A stretch of 64,000 nt of DNA from positions 7,998,001 through 8,062,000 of the forward strand of contig OY540812.1 in assembly GCA_961205875.1 (NCBI GenBank), in the 5' to 3' direction. Positions 61,239 to 64,000 of this stretch are shown piece by piece. The stretch is from Sialis fuliginosa (Eukaryota > Arthropoda > Insecta > Megaloptera > Sialidae). A model generated the notes under the pieces. The model did not search any database, was not told the DNA's origin, and saw nothing but the letters and a program-made list of their open reading frames with translations. Position numbers and translations under genes: made by a program. Numbering within the stretch: the first letter of the stretch is position 1; each line of letters begins with the position of its first letter.

Positions 61239-64000
61239 ATAAAGATAGTATCGGCTTACAAAATATTTTTAATGTAATACCTTATACATATTTATATAAT
61301 TTACTTTTTATAAGTATTTTTCTTTTATTTAGAGCAGTAATACCCAAATGAAGTACATGTAAGTGCGTCCAAATAAATAAATAAAATACGGTCTTTTTTA
61401 GATAAACTGTTTCAGAACCACTGATCTAGAAAAATTAATCGACAACATATTGGTCTCGTTTTATTCTCGTTTCGTCGACGAGATCGGCTTAAATGATGAA
61501 ACGAGACAGTTATAAAATCAAATACGAATGTAACTGTTGGTTCATAACTGTAAATTTTCTACCTAATTTTTTTCTTGTCTCGTATTAAACTATTATATAT
61601 ATGACATATTAATAATTTTATTAGACACTATCAGTAAAGCTGATGCACAATGTACTGCTCATACAAACAGTATTTACTGCGTTAACGAGCAGTATGTGTA
61701 TATTAAATGTATACCTTATTAGTTGTTGTTTGTCCATTTAATAATTTGCTTTTAAATTTTTAACCACGAGCCGCTACTGTATTCAATGACACATAATTAT
61801 TTTTTAAATTTCCGATATCACATAATGAGTTCTTTGAGTTTCGATAATGGCTGTTGTTAGTTAAATTTAAATATCTGTCATGATTCATGTCACTGTTGTC
61901 AAAATGTTCCAAATTTCTTGGAATCAATTTATTTAAACTTTTATCTATGTATTTACATATATCTTTCAGCTTGACCAAATTATCTTTATGAAAATTAATT
62001 TAGTCTAAGTATAGTTTTTCGTACCTATACCTGCTTCCATTTTTAGAAACATTATGTATAATTAAGGAAGTTGGGTATTGAAGCAAAAAAGTATCACTTG
62101 ATCTCAAAATACAGGATATTAACAATTTCCTTTGTTCCGTTTTAAAATAATTAGTAATTAGATTTGTATACAGGCTTTCATAGCTACGATCAATGGACAA
62201 CACTATTGTATTTAAAAATGAATATTGTCGTTAACAATGAACCTTTTAAAAAAATTATTAATTAAAAGAAGTCTGGCAGCGTTGTCTAGCTTTCAAACTT
62301 AAGATGTGTGTTTGAGTATCGCTACAACACAACTATACTTACTAAGCTGTTTGCGCTGTTGCCACGATTTCAGTGCAAACTTTAGTATAAGCGATTCCCG
62401 ATTCTCGTCCGCCCCTTAAAGACTGTAATTCATTCCAATATTTGTAAATTAAAATTAGCATATACAAATGATAAATGAACAATAAGTAATGTACTGTATA
62501 TCAAAATATGTAACAGCTAATGAATGTATTTAAATTTTTTTAATATATACCCAGAAATCGACGGTTAATAAAAATTTAATTTTCTCATTATAAAATTTAT
62601 TATTTCACGAATTTAACATTTTATTATGTTGATTAACAAACCGTTACATTAATAAAAAAGTAAATAAGATATTATCTCGAAATTAGTTCTGTTTTTTATT
62701 GATTTATCGTGAACAAGTAATTTAAATTAAACAATAAAACCCAATGCATCAATCAGAAAATATAATAGGTGATTAAATTTCACTGACGTGACGTATCATA
62801 TTATTATACCAAGAAAAAACTGACCATTTTAGAGAAACCAATGTTATTTAGTCATATACTTAAGTAAGTATTCGTATTTAAGATACTTCAACTGTGTTAG
62901 GCTGTCAGTTGTCTGTTGACCTCACAAAACATAAGAATGCTTTTAAACAAATGCTTGTTACTTTTAAAACAAAACAAGATAAGATAGCGCGAACTTAGGC
63001 ACAGGTTTAGCATTTACCATTTGCGTTTTGTGCACACGTTTTTAAAACTGAATGAATATTTGTTATTGATTGTTTGCAGAAAGTTTTCAGAGCCGGGATA
63101 ACACAAATAGTTTCATTTTTATAATTATAGAGTAGCCCAACATAAATTATTTGTGAAACTAAAAAGAAATACACAAAAAATATTACATATATGTAAATTC
63201 CAAAAGTAATATTATCATTTCAATGTAATTATTTTTATTTTAAAAATAAAAAAGAGTTAAAAAAAAAAACCTTGATGGGTCATTCTATACATATACTTGT
63301 GTATATAAAATTTCCGTATTTTTACAGTTTTTAAAGATTTACTATAGATTAGTAGTAATTAGTACTTTTTTTCTATGAACATATTAGAAATTGTTAACAA
63401 GTACTAATATCAATTAGTGATATTTTAAGCCGATCCTGAACTGCTGAAAACGTTCAACTCTTTATTTGGTATAATGATTTATGGTATCTTTACAATGACA
63501 ACCAAGACTTTCTATATATTTTAATCGTCTCAGATTTATATTTTTAAAGTGACCAAGCTCTGTTACTTATGTAACCGTATTTAAAATAATGTATGCAAAT
63601 CTGTAGTTTTTTTCATGATTTTTTCCACACTTAATTTAAAATGAACAATAGAAAGGTAGTGATAATGATATAAGAGTTTCTTTTTATTATCTTAAGTGCA
63701 TTATTAAATAGGTTAACAATTTATTAACTCGACAAGTGGTTTTCTAAATATATAATATAATTGAAATTATAATATATATTTATGAATTTATTTTATTGTG
63801 TTTTATTATTGGACAATTTTATTTTGTTTATGTTTTGATTTTCTTATTTCAAAAGAAAATAGAATAAAATCTGTTGTCTGCATGTGAATATTGAGAAAAC
63901 CCTATGAGTGCTTTCTAGTGAATTACAAAATTAAAAGTGAGCAATGTAATTGGATAATTTTATTTTGTTTAAAATCAAAAACCCCAGTATTCTTGTCTTT

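Larger units (their letters stand above)
49211..64000. other. C15 intron 1 and/or upstream region; no coding exon recognised
   Basis: I looked on the minus strand for the missing C15 exon 1 (an Eh1-type FxIDxIL motif and a start codon) and did not find it. ORFs here are at most 138 codons, low-complexity or unrecognised. Transposons and GC-richer blocks are listed separately. Confidence 0.5.

Noticed and set aside
61760-61978. 72-codon ORF on -, and 67-codon ORF at 62000-62203 on -
   Set aside because: Considered as C15 5' exons, but they lack an Eh1-like motif and any TLX-like sequence.
1-64000. CRISPR array, operons, ribosome binding sites or other prokaryotic systems
   Set aside because: Spliced genes, GT-AG introns and animal-specific proteins show a eukaryotic genome; no regularly spaced repeats of CRISPR type.

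Overview
The window is AT-rich animal DNA. Introns are GT-AG, intergenic gaps are long, and many short non-autonomous DNA transposons are present. The protein sequences are clearly arthropod. Overall texture (very AT-rich, many TATA/TACCTA-type simple stretches, abundant hAT-like and fold-back MITEs) suggests a hemipteran, perhaps an aphid, but that species-level guess is an inference I cannot test here.

Two protein-coding genes can be supported. (1) On the + strand, 3734-15834 holds a complete retinal degeneration B gene (rdgB / PITPNM family, class IIA phosphatidylinositol transfer protein). I could chain 20 coding exons with consistent reading phase into a protein of about 1248 residues: PITP domain, FFAT motif, DDHD domain and LNS2 domain. 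A second possible last exon with its own poly(A) signal lies at 13827-13902. (2) On the - strand, 38969-49210 holds the last two coding exons of a TLX-class homeobox gene (Drosophila C15/clawless): the homeodomain exon and the C-terminal exon. Exon 1 was not found and probably lies beyond 49210, within or past the window edge.

Layout: 1-3643 upstream DNA with an 18-bp-TIR element; 3644-15834 rdgB, with a 3.6-kb first coding intron full of small transposons; 15835-38968 a 23-kb gene-poor gap between two convergent genes; 39186-48981 the intron inside the C15 homeodomain; 49211-64000 intron or upstream DNA of C15. The gap and the C15 introns hold several GC-richer blocks with no convincing ORF that look like candidate regulatory elements. 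They also hold at least a dozen inverted-repeat elements, three hAT-like ones with target-site duplications, and three dispersed repeat families each present here as an inverted pair.

The two genes have unrelated jobs (phosphoinositide transport at ER-plasma membrane contacts; transcriptional control of patterning), so their proximity is positional only. I see no operon-like or defence-type system. The most interesting material is the repeat structure, the alternative rdgB 3' ends and the candidate C15 enhancers.
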